From positions 124,001 to 188,000 of the forward strand of contig CAVCMI010000015.1 of NCBI GenBank assembly GCA_963603365.1: a stretch of DNA of 64,000 nt. Reading direction: 5' to 3'. Positions 51,291 through 60,933 of this stretch are shown here, in pieces. Origin of the DNA: F23-D06 sp963603365. GTDB taxonomy: Bacteria; Bacteroidota; Bacteroidia; Bacteroidales; WCHB1-69. The notes under the pieces were generated by a model. The model had not been told where the DNA came from and did no database searches. It saw only the letters and a program-made list of their open reading frames with translations. Made by a program: the position numbers and the translations under genes. Position 1 is the stretch's first letter. Each line of letters opens with the position of its first letter.

Positions 51291-53324
51291 ATGAACCTGA
51301 AACTGACCTCATCTTACAAGCCATCGGGCGACCAGCCCAACGCTATCCGGCAACTGGCCGAGGGGCTCCGCCGTGGCGACAAGGCACAGACCCTGTTAGG
51401 CGTCACCGGCTCCGGCAAGACTTTCACCATCGCCAATGTGCTGAACGAGGTGCAGCGTCCCGCCCTGATATTGAGCCACAACAAGACACTGGCCGCACAG
51501 CTTTACAGCGAGTTCAAACAATTTTTCCCCGACAACGCCGTGGAATATTATGTTTCCTACTACGACTATTACCAGCCCGAGGCCTACATTCCGACTACCA
51601 ACACGTACATCGAGAAAGACCTGGCCATCAACGACGAGATAGAGAAACTGCGTCTTCACACGACAGCTTCGTTGCTCTCGGGCCGCCGCGACGTCATTGT
51701 CATCGCCTCGGTGTCCTGCATCTACGGCATCGGCAACCCTGACGACTTTGCCAAGAATGTCATCAACCTCAAGAAAGGCATGCTGCTCGACCGCAACAAA
51801 TTGCTCCTTGCCTTTGTCAACAGTCTCTATTCGCGCACTGAACTCGAATTACAGCCAGCGCAGTTCCGGGTAAAAGGCGATACCGTGGATCTGTTCCCGC
51901 CATACAGCGACCACGCTTTCAGAATCGTTTTCTTTGACGACGAAATCGAAAGCCTTGCGGAAATTGAAGCCTCGTCAGGCGGAATCATTGAGGAAAGAGA
52001 GCAACTAACCATCTACCCCGCCAGCCTCTTCGTCACCACACAACAGTCTTTGAACGAAGCCATCGACAACATCAAGATTGACCTTGGCGAGCAAGTGCGC
52101 TACTTCAAGTCCATAGGCAAGCACTTTGAGGCGCGGCGGCTCGAGGACAGGGTAAACTATGACGTGGAAATGATGAAAGAGTTGGGCTACTGCTCCGGCA
52201 TCGAGAACTACTCCCGCTATTTCGACAAGCGGCAGCCGGGACAGCGTCCGTTCTGCATACTCGACTTCTTCCCCGACGACTTTGTATTAGTCGTTGACGA
52301 AAGTCACGTTACCGTCTCTCAGATCGGGGCCATGTATGGCGGCGACCGGTCCCGCAAAACCAATCTGGTGGAATACGGTTTCCGGCTGCCTGCCGCGCTC
52401 GACAACCGCCCGCTCAAATTCAACGAGTTTGAAGAGCTGGTGGGGCAAACGATTTTCATGAGCGCGACCCCGGCAGAGTATGAACTTCAGAAGTCGGGCG
52501 GTGTGGTGGTGGAACAGGTTGTGCGCCCCACAGGTCTTCTTGACCCGACCATTGAAGTGCGCCCGGCCACCAACCAGGTGGACAACCTGCTGGAAGAAAT
52601 TGAGGACACCGTGGCAAAAAACGAACGGGTGCTGGTGACCACACTCACCAAGCGGATGGCGGAAGAACTGAACGGCTACCTGATTCGCATCGGCATCAAA
52701 TCTTGCTACATCCATTCTGACGTGGAGACGCTGGACCGCGTGGAGATTCTCAAAGACTTGCGTTTCGGCTCCATCGACGTGCTGGTTGGCGTAAACCTGC
52801 TGCGCGAGGGCCTCGACCTGCCCGAGGTCTCGTTAGTGGCGATCATGGATGCCGACAAGGAGGGCTTTTTGCGCAATACACGCTCGCTGACCCAAACGGC
52901 AGGCCGCGCCGCGCGACACGTGAACGGCAGGGTGATATTCTATGCCGACAAGATGACCAAATCAATGCAGGAGACCATCGACGAAACCAACCGCCGGAGA
53001 ACCATCCAGATTTCCTACAACAAATCGCACCATATCACCCCTAAAGGCGTCATCAAGTCGGACGACATATACCTGGCCGGCAACATTGACACGGCCGTCA
53101 CGATACCGAAAGGGCAAAACGGCACAAAACGCGACAGCGGTGAGACACCCGCACATGTGGCAGCCGAGGACAACATTCTCTTGCTGAACCAAGAACAACT
53201 GAAGCAACAGTCGAAAAAACTGCGCAAGGAGATGGAAAAGGCTGTGAAAGCCCTCGACTTTGACGCAGCCGTCAACCTGCGCGACCGCATCATGCAGATA
53301 GAACAGCGGCTTAAGAATTATTAA
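51291..53324 (+). CDS. uvrB: Excinuclease ABC subunit B
   Basis: UvrB receives damaged DNA from UvrA, verifies the lesion and recruits UvrC. The 677 residues have Walker A GVTGSGKTFT (37-46), the beta-hairpin region YYVSYYDYYQPEAYIP (about 85-100), VVDESHVTVSQIGAMYGGD, the helicase motif TQTAGRAARHVNGR and a C-terminal UVR module (EMEKAVKALDFDAAVNLRD) that contacts UvrC. No clear terminator follows. Confidence 0.98.
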   Translation: MNLKLTSSYKPSGDQPNAIRQLAEGLRRGDKAQTLLGVTGSGKTFTIANVLNEVQRPALILSHNKTLAAQLYSEFKQFFPDNAVEYYVSYYDYYQPEAYIPTTNTYIEKDLAINDEIEKLRLHTTASLLSGRRDVIVIASVSCIYGIGNPDDFAKNVINLKKGMLLDRNKLLLAFVNSLYSRTELELQPAQFRVKGDTVDLFPPYSDHAFRIVFFDDEIESLAEIEASSGGIIEEREQLTIYPASLFVTTQQSLNEAIDNIKIDLGEQVRYFKSIGKHFEARRLEDRVNYDVEMMKELGYCSGIENYSRYFDKRQPGQRPFCILDFFPDDFVLVVDESHVTVSQIGAMYGGDRSRKTNLVEYGFRLPAALDNRPLKFNEFEELVGQTIFMSATPAEYELQKSGGVVVEQVVRPTGLLDPTIEVRPATNQVDNLLEEIEDTVAKNERVLVTTLTKRMAEELNGYLIRIGIKSCYIHSDVETLDRVEILKDLRFGSIDVLVGVNLLREGLDLPEVSLVAIMDADKEGFLRNTRSLTQTAGRAARHVNGRVIFYADKMTKSMQETIDETNRRRTIQISYNKSHHITPKGVIKSDDIYLAGNIDTAVTIPKGQNGTKRDSGETPAHVAAEDNILLLNQEQLKQQSKKLRKEMEKAVKALDFDAAVNLRDRIMQIEQRLKNY

Positions 53325-53574
53325 GAACGGTCCTTCTACTCCTTGAACATTAACCGCTGTTTCAGCATTTTTTGCTGCCCTAATACTTTTTATTGAAGAC
53401 AGATCCGGCATCTCGCCAAATTCGCTCCCCATGTTCAAATATTTCCACTTTACAGACAACAATACAGCTTTTTTAAAAGTCTTAAATAAAGTTAACGCAG
53501 AGCAAAACTTCTGTTGCGGCAATTTCGTTTCCGTTTGGTCTGCAAAGCTCTTTTCTCGAAAGCCATTATTTTAG
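53325..53574. other. Intergenic region after uvrB
   Basis: About 250 bases before the next promoter box. I see no credible open frame, terminator, RNA gene or repeat. Confidence 0.4.
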
Positions 53575-53582
53575 TACTTTTG
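53575..53582 (+). promoter_or_regulatory. Bacteroidota -7 box for the lipoprotein-tilS-sufS unit
   Basis: TACTTTTG predicts a start near 53589, 29 bases before the lipoprotein ATG. Confidence 0.55.
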
Positions 53583-53617
53583 CGGCGTACTATTTCTGCC
53601 ATAGAAACCATGCCGTC

Positions 53618-54589
53618 ATGAATAGAACCAGCCTCGCCATCTTGTTTTTCGCGCTTCTGCTCATTGCAGGATGCCGCAGCAAGTCGCGCCCCGTCACGGA
53701 AGAGAAGTCGTACTCCTATCCTGTGGCCATCATCGCCGACACGCTGAAGACAGACCTCAACGACAAGACCACACTCCACGGAATAAGTGACGAGTTTAAG
53801 GAGCGTTTTCTGGAGCGACATAACGACTATGTCGGCAGGCAAGTCGCCTCAAGGGTCGAATTTCCGCAAGAATGGGGTGTACGCTGCATCGAGCGTCTTC
53901 CCGAGGGCAAAGAGCTTTGGCTTATGCAGTCACAGTCGCGGGAATGGATGTATCTGGTCATAACCTCCGGCTTCGGCACGCAGCGCATCATCGACCTTAT
54001 GCCGGCTGCCGTCAATGTGGCCAACCAGAGCAACGACGTTCTGGAGACCGAGCAATGGCAGACCGCCCGCCGCTCTGACGGATCATTTGTAGTGAGCAAG
54101 GAGTACGAGTGGGTGAAGTCCGTGTCGAACGCCACCCGGCAGCAAGTGGTTGAGAATATGGAAGCCTACCACCGCCATACCTCCTATGCCGAAAGGTTCA
54201 TCATCAACGATATGGGCCGCTTTGAACTGGTGGAAGAGGCCGACACCCTGCCCGACTATGACGCCGTGGTTTTTTTCTACCATTCCGAACATAAGCCCGC
54301 ATCGTGGGACGACTGCATGGAGTTGCTGCAGTCGTTCTGTGAAGAGAACAACATTCTCTACGAAGAGGTTCATCAGGATTTCAACCAAGTGCTGATACAG
54401 AGTTTCGATTTCAGTTTCTCGGTAAATGTAGACATTACGCCCTACGTCGGCAATGAGGCCTGCGGAATGGTACTGCTACGCAAGGGCGAAGAACCGAAGA
54501 TGGTGAGTTACGGCACCGGCAACGCCGAATACTTGCAGATGAGAATCAAGAATTACTTCAAACTGATGCAGACGGGAGAGGCTTTGTAA
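53618..54589 (+). CDS. Unknown lipoprotein, possibly DUF4837
   Basis: A 323-residue protein with a lipoprotein signal (MNRTSLAILFFALLLIAGC; lipidated C19). The body is mixed alpha/beta with no catalytic motif I recognise; length and layout recall the Bacteroidota family DUF4837, held loosely. It is first in a tight unit: tilS starts 3 bases later, then a membrane protein and sufS. Location is probably the periplasmic face of a membrane. Confidence 0.7.
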   Translation: MNRTSLAILFFALLLIAGCRSKSRPVTEEKSYSYPVAIIADTLKTDLNDKTTLHGISDEFKERFLERHNDYVGRQVASRVEFPQEWGVRCIERLPEGKELWLMQSQSREWMYLVITSGFGTQRIIDLMPAAVNVANQSNDVLETEQWQTARRSDGSFVVSKEYEWVKSVSNATRQQVVENMEAYHRHTSYAERFIINDMGRFELVEEADTLPDYDAVVFFYHSEHKPASWDDCMELLQSFCEENNILYEEVHQDFNQVLIQSFDFSFSVNVDITPYVGNEACGMVLLRKGEEPKMVSYGTGNAEYLQMRIKNYFKLMQTGEAL

Positions 54590-54592
54590 CAC

Positions 54593-55900
54593 ATGGAGAA
54601 AAGATTCGCCCATAGTCTGGAAGCACTCGTCGGCAACCCTAAAGCGCACACCTATCTGCTTGCCGTCAGCGGCGGCGCGGATTCAAGCGTTATGGCGCAC
54701 CTGTTCCATCATTTGGGCATCCCTTTCACTATTGCGCACTGCAATTTCCACCTCCGGGGCGAAGACTCAAACCGCGACATGGAACTTGTGAAGCAACTGG
54801 CCCGGAAACTGGAAGTCCCGATCCTTACCCGTGAGTTTGACACTTTGTCTGTACAGAAAAATTCAGGCAAGTCGGTCGAAATGACGGCCCGGCAACTGCG
54901 CTACGACTGGTTTGCCCGAGTCGGGACGGAGTTCGACTACATCGTCACGGCACACCATGCAGACGATGCTGCCGAAACTCTGCTGCTCAACCTCATCCGA
55001 GGCAGCGGACTGAAAGGGCTGACTTCCATACCGGAACGCAACGGCAAGATTATCCGCCCGATGCTTTCTTTTTCGGCACAACAGATACGCGACTACGCTC
55101 ATCTGAACCATATTCCTTATGCGGTTGACATCACCAATGCCGACGAGACCATCCGACGCAACAGAATACGGAATTCCGTCATGCCCGTTCTGAAAGAACT
55201 GAACCCAAGCCTGACAGAAACGCTGTCGCGGAACCGCATACTGCTGTGCCGCCAATATGCTTTCTACCGCCGGCAGATGGATGCCGCAAAAGCGCAAGTG
55301 ACGGAACAGAGAAACGGCATCTGCCGAATAAAAAGGGCAGCCCTCGACCACTGTCCAGAACGTTTGCTGCTGCTGTCGGAGATACTCGCCGACTTCGGCT
55401 TCCATGCCGAAGTGGCAGAAAAACTCTGTTCAGACCCCATCTCTACCGGACGGTTTTTCCGTTCCGACTCTCACACGCTGCTGGTTGACCGTTCCGCCTT
55501 TCTTGTCGGGAAGAACAGTGATACAACGCCCGAGTTTGTGGAGATACCCTCTGAGGAGGCGCTCTTCTCCTGTTTTAAAGTGGAAAAGATACGGAACCTC
55601 GGCAGCATCTCTTTTGAACAGAACAATGACGTGCTCTACCTTGATGCCGACAAGATTGCCTTTCCGTTAGTGCTGCGCACCTGGCAACCTGGCGACACTT
55701 TTGTTCCGCTGGGCTGCAAAGGCAAACAAAAGGTCAGCGATTATCTTACAGACCACAAAATTGACCGGTTCTCAAAGCAGTCTGTAAAAGTGCTCTGCTC
55801 CGGCAACGACATTGTCTGGATCGTAGGCTGCCGTTCTGACGAACGGTACAAGTTAAATCCCAAAACCACAAAATGCTATTATAAAATCTCAACAAAATGA
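54593..55900 (+). CDS. tilS: tRNA(Ile)-lysidine synthetase
   Basis: TilS attaches lysine to C34 of tRNA-Ile(CAU), changing its decoding from AUG to AUA. The 435 residues have the PP-loop AVSGGADSS (24-32), HCNFHLRGEDSNRD, TAHHADDAAETLLLNLIRGSGLKGL and IRPMLSF, followed by the C-terminal domain (RTWQPGDTFVPLGCKGKQKVSDYL). It overlaps the next gene by 4 bases (ATGA). Confidence 0.96.
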   Translation: MEKRFAHSLEALVGNPKAHTYLLAVSGGADSSVMAHLFHHLGIPFTIAHCNFHLRGEDSNRDMELVKQLARKLEVPILTREFDTLSVQKNSGKSVEMTARQLRYDWFARVGTEFDYIVTAHHADDAAETLLLNLIRGSGLKGLTSIPERNGKIIRPMLSFSAQQIRDYAHLNHIPYAVDITNADETIRRNRIRNSVMPVLKELNPSLTETLSRNRILLCRQYAFYRRQMDAAKAQVTEQRNGICRIKRAALDHCPERLLLLSEILADFGFHAEVAEKLCSDPISTGRFFRSDSHTLLVDRSAFLVGKNSDTTPEFVEIPSEEALFSCFKVEKIRNLGSISFEQNNDVLYLDADKIAFPLVLRTWQPGDTFVPLGCKGKQKVSDYLTDHKIDRFSKQSVKVLCSGNDIVWIVGCRSDERYKLNPKTTKCYYKISTK

Positions 55901-56409
55901 ACAGTGACGTTTCCCGCGGCTTCTCTCGTAAGCGCAGTTTCCTGCTCTGGTTTCTGGCCATCTGCACGTTGATAAATGCAGGAATAAGCATTCTATCCTA
56001 TTTGCTTTATATGTTCTTCCCTCAGATCGTGGAACAGTCATTGACTCTTCTGCAGCAGATGCCAGCCGCTTACAGCGAACAATATGCCCAGTCTGTAAAC
56101 CTTTTCCTCGCCATCCCAAAATGGCAATACGCTTTGCTGATTCTTTCGGAAGCGGCGGCCTTTGCCGGTGCGCTCATTATGTTGTGGAAACTGAAAAAGG
56201 TCGGCTTCCATATCTACGTCATGGGGAAAATCATCGGCTTTGTTACAATCAACTTCATCATTGGAGGGGCTTTTGCCATGGATTTCTCTTCTGTCATTCT
56301 GATGGTTCTCATCATTCTGATGTATGCCACGCAGCTGAGGTATTTTCCGGCGCAGAACGAGGGGGATGATTCTGACAGTTTGGAGGAAGTGCAGGAGGAC
56401 GAACAATAA
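55897..56409 (+). CDS. Small four-helix membrane protein of unknown function
   Basis: The 170-residue protein has four hydrophobic segments (about 15-42, 75-98, 104-124, 126-145) and an acidic tail (GDDSDSLEEVQEDEQ). I recognise no family. It overlaps tilS by 4 bases and lies 12 bases before sufS, so it is part of the same transcript. Confidence 0.75.
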   Translation: MNSDVSRGFSRKRSFLLWFLAICTLINAGISILSYLLYMFFPQIVEQSLTLLQQMPAAYSEQYAQSVNLFLAIPKWQYALLILSEAAAFAGALIMLWKLKKVGFHIYVMGKIIGFVTINFIIGGAFAMDFSSVILMVLIILMYATQLRYFPAQNEGDDSDSLEEVQEDEQ

Positions 56410-56421
56410 TTTAACCAAGAC

Positions 56422-57624
56422 ATGAACAGAGAAGATTTTCCGATACTGAAACAGAAGGCTTACGGCAAGGATCTGGTTTATTTGGACAATGCCGCCACCA
56501 CCCAAAAGCCACAATGTGTAATCGATGCATTGTCAAGTTATTACTGCACCATCAACAGCAACATCCACCGGGGTGTGCATTGCCTCAGCCAGCAGGCTAC
56601 GGCTGAATTTGAGACCGCCCGAAAGTGTGTTCAACGGTTCATCAACGCTGCCCATGACTATGAAGTAATCTTCACCAGGGGAGCCACCGAGTCTATAAAT
56701 CTGGCCGCCGCCTCATTCGGAAGAACCTTCATCGGACCTGGCGACGAGATTGTTGTTTCAGAAATGGAGCATCATTCCAACATAGTGCCGTGGCAGTTCC
56801 TTTGCGAAGAACGCGGTGCTGTGCTCAAGGTGATACCTTTCTCGGACGAGGGCACGCTCTGCACAGAAAAACTTGAGCAACTCCTGACACCTAAAACCCG
56901 CATTGTTGCTGTAACGCATGTCTCCAACACGCTGGGCTCGGTCAATCCCATTGCACAAATCATTGAAATCGCCCATGCCTATGACATTCCCGTGATGATT
57001 GACGGAGCACAGGCGGTGGCGCATTTAGAGGTGGATGTTCAGAAACTGGACTGCGATTTTTACTGTTTTTCAGGGCACAAGATGTATGCGCCTATGGGCA
57101 TCGGCGTACTGTACGGCAAAGAGAAGTGGCTTCGCGAGATGGTGCCCTATCAAGGCGGCGGTGAAATGATAGCCAATGTAACCTTTGCCAAAACCACCTA
57201 CAACGACTTGCCATTCAAGTTTGAGGCCGGCACGCCGGCGGTAGGTGACGTCATCGGGTTGCATGTTGCAATTGAGTATATGCAGCAAATCGGCATCAAG
57301 CACATTGCCGCGCACGAAAACCAGTTATTGCAGTATGCCACAGACCAATTGTCTGTCATCGATGGGATGCGCTTCTTTGGCACGTCACCCGACAAGGCCG
57401 GAGTCGTCTCTTTTCTGGTAGGCAACATTCATCCCTACGATATGGGGGTGCTGCTTGACCGCCAAGGCGTGGCTGTACGCACCGGGCATCATTGCACGCA
57501 ACCGATTATGGATCATTTCAACATCCCAGGCACCGTCAGGGCTTCGTTTTCGCTATACAACACGAAAGAAGAGGTTGACAAACTCGTCGAGGCCGTGATT
57601 ATGGCCCGCAAGATGCTGCTGTAG
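56422..57624 (+). CDS. sufS: Cysteine desulfurase, SufS type
   Basis: SufS takes sulfur from cysteine for iron-sulfur cluster assembly. The 400 residues have YLDNAATTQKP, the PLP lysine K220 in FSGHKMYAP, and the persulfide cysteine near 358 in RTGHHCTQPIMDHF, the group II (SufS/CsdA) context. The sufBCD genes are not adjacent; it ends the lipoprotein-tilS unit, convergent with the UDP-sugar dehydrogenase gene 18 bases away. Confidence 0.94.
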   Translation: MNREDFPILKQKAYGKDLVYLDNAATTQKPQCVIDALSSYYCTINSNIHRGVHCLSQQATAEFETARKCVQRFINAAHDYEVIFTRGATESINLAAASFGRTFIGPGDEIVVSEMEHHSNIVPWQFLCEERGAVLKVIPFSDEGTLCTEKLEQLLTPKTRIVAVTHVSNTLGSVNPIAQIIEIAHAYDIPVMIDGAQAVAHLEVDVQKLDCDFYCFSGHKMYAPMGIGVLYGKEKWLREMVPYQGGGEMIANVTFAKTTYNDLPFKFEAGTPAVGDVIGLHVAIEYMQQIGIKHIAAHENQLLQYATDQLSVIDGMRFFGTSPDKAGVVSFLVGNIHPYDMGVLLDRQGVAVRTGHHCTQPIMDHFNIPGTVRASFSLYNTKEEVDKLVEAVIMARKMLL

Positions 57625-57642
57625 CCGCGGCTTTACGAACTA

Positions 57643-58926
57643 TCAGTCTCTCCTGAAGATGTCGCGCGTATAGACCTTGTCAATCACATCGTCAAGGATG
57701 CTGTCGTAACGGTTGGCGATGATGGCTTGGCATTGCTGCTTGAACTCCTCAAAGTTGTTGACAATGCGGCTTCCGAAGAATGTGGTGCCGTCTTCAAGAG
57801 TCGGTTCATAGATGATGACGGTGGCTCCCTTGGCCTTTATCCTTTTCATAACCCCCTGTATCGAGCTTTGGCGGAAGTTGTCGGAGTTGCTTTTCATCGT
57901 AAGCCTGTAAATGCCTACTATGCACTGTTTCTCTTCCTTTGGGTTATAGTCGCCGCGGTTGTAATAGTCATAATATCCGGCCTTCTTCAGCACTTGGTCT
58001 GCAATGAAGTCTTTGCGCGTACGGTTGCTCTCAACAACGGCTGACATCATATTCTGCGGCACGTCCTCATAGTTGGCAAGCAACTGTTTCGTGTCTTTGG
58101 GCAGGCAGTATCCGCCATAGCCGAAACTCGGGTTGTTGTAGTGGTTGCCGATGCGGGGGTCGAGGCAGACACCCTCGATGATTTTTTGCGAGTCGAGGTT
58201 CTTGAGTTCGGCGTAAGTGTCTAATTCGTTGAAATAGGACACGCGCAATGCCAGATAGGTGTTGGCAAACAGTTTTACGGCTTCAGCCTCCGTTGAACCC
58301 ATAAAGAGCACCGGCACATCTTTTTTAACGGCTCCCTCTTTGAGCAGTTCGGCAAAGGTACGGGCAGCGTCATCCATTCGCTTGCGGTCTTCGCCCTCAA
58401 GACTCCCCGGAATCCCAACTATGATGCGGCTGGGATAAAGATTGTCATACAATGCTTTGCTCTCACGCAGAAACTCGGGCGCGAAAAGGATATTGTGACA
58501 ACCCGTCTTTCGTATCACAGATTCCGTGTATCCCACCGGTATGGTCGATTTAATCACCATAACCGCATTCGGATTGTGTTGCATAACTGCGGCAATGACA
58601 GCCTCCACGGCCGTTGTGTCAAAGAAGTTTTTCGTGCTGTTATAGTTTGTCGGCGCGGCGATGACAACGAAGTCAGCGTCTTTGTAGCCCTCTTCAACAT
58701 CAAGTGTGGCACGGAGGTCGAGTTTTCCGGCTTTTGATGTCTTGCGGACCTCAAGGTCTTCCTTGAAAAAAGATTCTATGCACTCGTCCTGTATAGGCGA
58801 TTGTCGCCGGTTGACCATATCAACCCGCTCCGGCATGATGTCAACAGCCGTCACGTGGTTTTTTTGAGCCAGCAGTGTGGCGATGGAGAGTCCGACATAT
58901 CCGATGCCGGCAACCGAGATATTCAT
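57643..58926 (-). CDS. ugd: UDP-glucose 6-dehydrogenase family
   Basis: The 427 residues fit the UDP-glucose/GDP-mannose dehydrogenase family: N-terminal Rossmann motif VAGIGYVGLSIATLLAQ, VIKSTIPVGYTE, APEFLRESKALYDNLYPSRI, the catalytic Cys near 272 in FGYGGYCLPKDTKQL and a C-terminal UDP-binding domain. UDP-glucose is the likeliest substrate; other UDP-sugars are possible. It follows the permease gene by 18 bases. Confidence 0.9.
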   Translation of the reverse strand: MNISVAGIGYVGLSIATLLAQKNHVTAVDIMPERVDMVNRRQSPIQDECIESFFKEDLEVRKTSKAGKLDLRATLDVEEGYKDADFVVIAAPTNYNSTKNFFDTTAVEAVIAAVMQHNPNAVMVIKSTIPVGYTESVIRKTGCHNILFAPEFLRESKALYDNLYPSRIIVGIPGSLEGEDRKRMDDAARTFAELLKEGAVKKDVPVLFMGSTEAEAVKLFANTYLALRVSYFNELDTYAELKNLDSQKIIEGVCLDPRIGNHYNNPSFGYGGYCLPKDTKQLLANYEDVPQNMMSAVVESNRTRKDFIADQVLKKAGYYDYYNRGDYNPKEEKQCIVGIYRLTMKSNSDNFRQSSIQGVMKRIKAKGATVIIYEPTLEDGTTFFGSRIVNNFEEFKQQCQAIIANRYDSILDDVIDKVYTRDIFRRD

Positions 58927-58944
58927 AGTTGTTTTCGTTTTTTT

Positions 58945-60255
58945 TTAGGATTGTTGTTGAATGTTGTTTTTTGTCTTGTATCGGAATGCAAAGATGAATG
59001 CGACGGCCACAACAAGTGCGTACAGGGCAAAGATGTACCACGATGTCTGCCAACCGTGCCAGACATCCATGGCAAGTGCCTCTTTTGCGGCTTCGGGCAC
59101 CGTCCTGAAGTCGGCCATAGGCACATATTTGTTCACAACGGCCTGTGCTCCAAGCGTACCGACAGTGGCGCCGATGCCGTTAGTCATCAACATAAAGAGA
59201 CCTTGTGCCGACGACCGGATCTCGGAGGGCGTTTCCTTGTCCACAAAAAGCGAGCCGCTGATATTGAAGAAATCAAATGCCACTCCATAAACGACACAGG
59301 AGAGCACGAAGAACACAATGCCGTTGCCCGGGTTGCCGATGCCGAAGAAAGCGAACCGCAAAACCCATGCGAACATAGCGATGAGCATCACATTCTTGAT
59401 GCCGAAGCGCTTCAGGAAAAACGGTATCAATAAGATGCAGAGCGTTTCCGACATTTGCGACAACGAGATCAGAATGTTGGCATGCTCTACCCCAAACGTG
59501 CCTTGGTATTGCGGCAAGTTTCCGAAACTCATAAGGAACGGGTTTGCAAATCCGTTTGTAATCTGTAGCGAAACTCCCAATAGCATTGAAAACACGAAGA
59601 ACACGGCCATTCTACCATCCTTGAAAAGGGCAAACGCCTTGAGGCCGAGTGCTTCTGCAATGCTTTTATCATTAACGGAAGAACGGCTCACCGGGCAATT
59701 GGGCAGCGTTTGGGCATAAAGCGCCAATGCCACCCCGATGCCGCCGCTCACGATGAATTGTGCCGCCGTGGTCTGGTATCCTAAAAGGTCAACACTCCAC
59801 ATGGCGATGATGAAACCGATAGTGCCGAAAATGCGAATGGGCGGGAATTCTTTTACCGTATCCATGTTACGCTGTTCTAAAGCGTTGTATGCCACGGAAT
59901 TGGAAAGGGCAAGTGTAGGCATATAGAATGCCACGCCGATGGTGTAAAGCGTAAAAAGCGGGGCAAACTGAACCGCGTCGGCAGCGTTGATTCCATAGAT
60001 GCCGGCGGCAATCATAGCCGCGCCCGAGAGTGCATGGCACAGACCATAAAGGCACTGTGCCGGTATCCATTTGTCTGCAATGATGCCTATCAGTGCCGGC
60101 ATAAAGATGGAAACAATTCCCTGAACAGCATAAAAGATGCCGATGTTTCGTGCCAGTCCATGTGAAAACAGGAAAGACCCCATACATGTAAGGTAAGCCC
60201 CCCAAACGGCAAATTGGAGGAAATTCATCACGATAAGTCTGATTTTCAATTGCAT
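58945..60255 (-). CDS. Nucleoside permease, NupG-like MFS transporter
   Basis: The 436-residue protein begins MQLKIRLIVMNFLQFAVWGAYLTCMGSFLF and has about twelve membrane helices, with the NupG/XapB layout (FMPALIGIIADKWIPAQ, NSVAYNALEQRNMDTVKEFPPIRIFGTIGFI). Members carry nucleosides with protons. Substrate range cannot be judged here. It may be transcribed from the FAH-family gene 63 bases upstream and with ugd downstream. Confidence 0.85.
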   Translation of the reverse strand: MQLKIRLIVMNFLQFAVWGAYLTCMGSFLFSHGLARNIGIFYAVQGIVSIFMPALIGIIADKWIPAQCLYGLCHALSGAAMIAAGIYGINAADAVQFAPLFTLYTIGVAFYMPTLALSNSVAYNALEQRNMDTVKEFPPIRIFGTIGFIIAMWSVDLLGYQTTAAQFIVSGGIGVALALYAQTLPNCPVSRSSVNDKSIAEALGLKAFALFKDGRMAVFFVFSMLLGVSLQITNGFANPFLMSFGNLPQYQGTFGVEHANILISLSQMSETLCILLIPFFLKRFGIKNVMLIAMFAWVLRFAFFGIGNPGNGIVFFVLSCVVYGVAFDFFNISGSLFVDKETPSEIRSSAQGLFMLMTNGIGATVGTLGAQAVVNKYVPMADFRTVPEAAKEALAMDVWHGWQTSWYIFALYALVVAVAFIFAFRYKTKNNIQQQS

Positions 60256-60318
60256 AGTATATATTCTGTTGTGTTAATCTTAAGGACTGCCTCTTGTAAT
60301 TGTTGCCGGTTGTCCTTC

Positions 60319-60930
60319 CTATTTTATTTTGAAGTCAAACATAAGCCTTCCCTCCAAAAACCCTTGTAGCCGGTCGTTGATGTGGACGGGACCTACGCCG
60401 GCGGGCGTGCCCGTAAAGATGATGTCGCCGGTTTTCAAGGTCACGAAGCGCGAAACGTACGCGATGATCTTGTCGAAAGAAAACAGCATGTCGCCGCTGT
60501 TGCCTTCCTGCACTTTTTCGCCGTTCCGCAACAGATGAAACGAAATGCTGTTCAAGTCGGCAATTTCCTGCTTTGCGATGAACTTGCCCACGGTGGCAGA
60601 GCCGTCAAAGGCTTTGGCTATCTCCCAAGGTTCTCCTTTGGCAATACAACGGCGCTGCACGTCACGGGCGGTGAAGTCAATGCCAAGCCCGATCTCATCG
60701 TAATAGCGATGCGCATGCTTTTCCTGAATGTACTTGCCTAACCTGTTTATCTTTACGAGTATCTCAGTCTCATAGTCCACCTGCGTTGAAAAGTCGGGCA
60801 GGAAAAAAGGACGGTTGCAGCGCGTGATGGCATTTTCCTGTTTCATAAAGACGACAGGCTCTTCCGGTGTCGTGTGTCGGAGTTCCGCTATGTGCCCTCT
60901 GTAATTACGTCCTATACAAATGAATTTCAT
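60319..60930 (-). CDS. Fumarylacetoacetate hydrolase family protein
   Basis: The 203 residues follow the short FAH family (YcgM-like), whose members act on acylpyruvates or decarboxylate oxaloacetate. Metal-binding acidic residues are seen in DYETEILVKINRLGK, and further blocks are GLGIDFTARDVQ, LKTGDIIFTGTPAGVGPV. It starts 3 bases after the barrel gene stop. Its true substrate is open. Confidence 0.88.
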   Translation of the reverse strand: MKFICIGRNYRGHIAELRHTTPEEPVVFMKQENAITRCNRPFFLPDFSTQVDYETEILVKINRLGKYIQEKHAHRYYDEIGLGIDFTARDVQRRCIAKGEPWEIAKAFDGSATVGKFIAKQEIADLNSISFHLLRNGEKVQEGNSGDMLFSFDKIIAYVSRFVTLKTGDIIFTGTPAGVGPVHINDRLQGFLEGRLMFDFKIK

Positions 60931-60933
60931 TTT

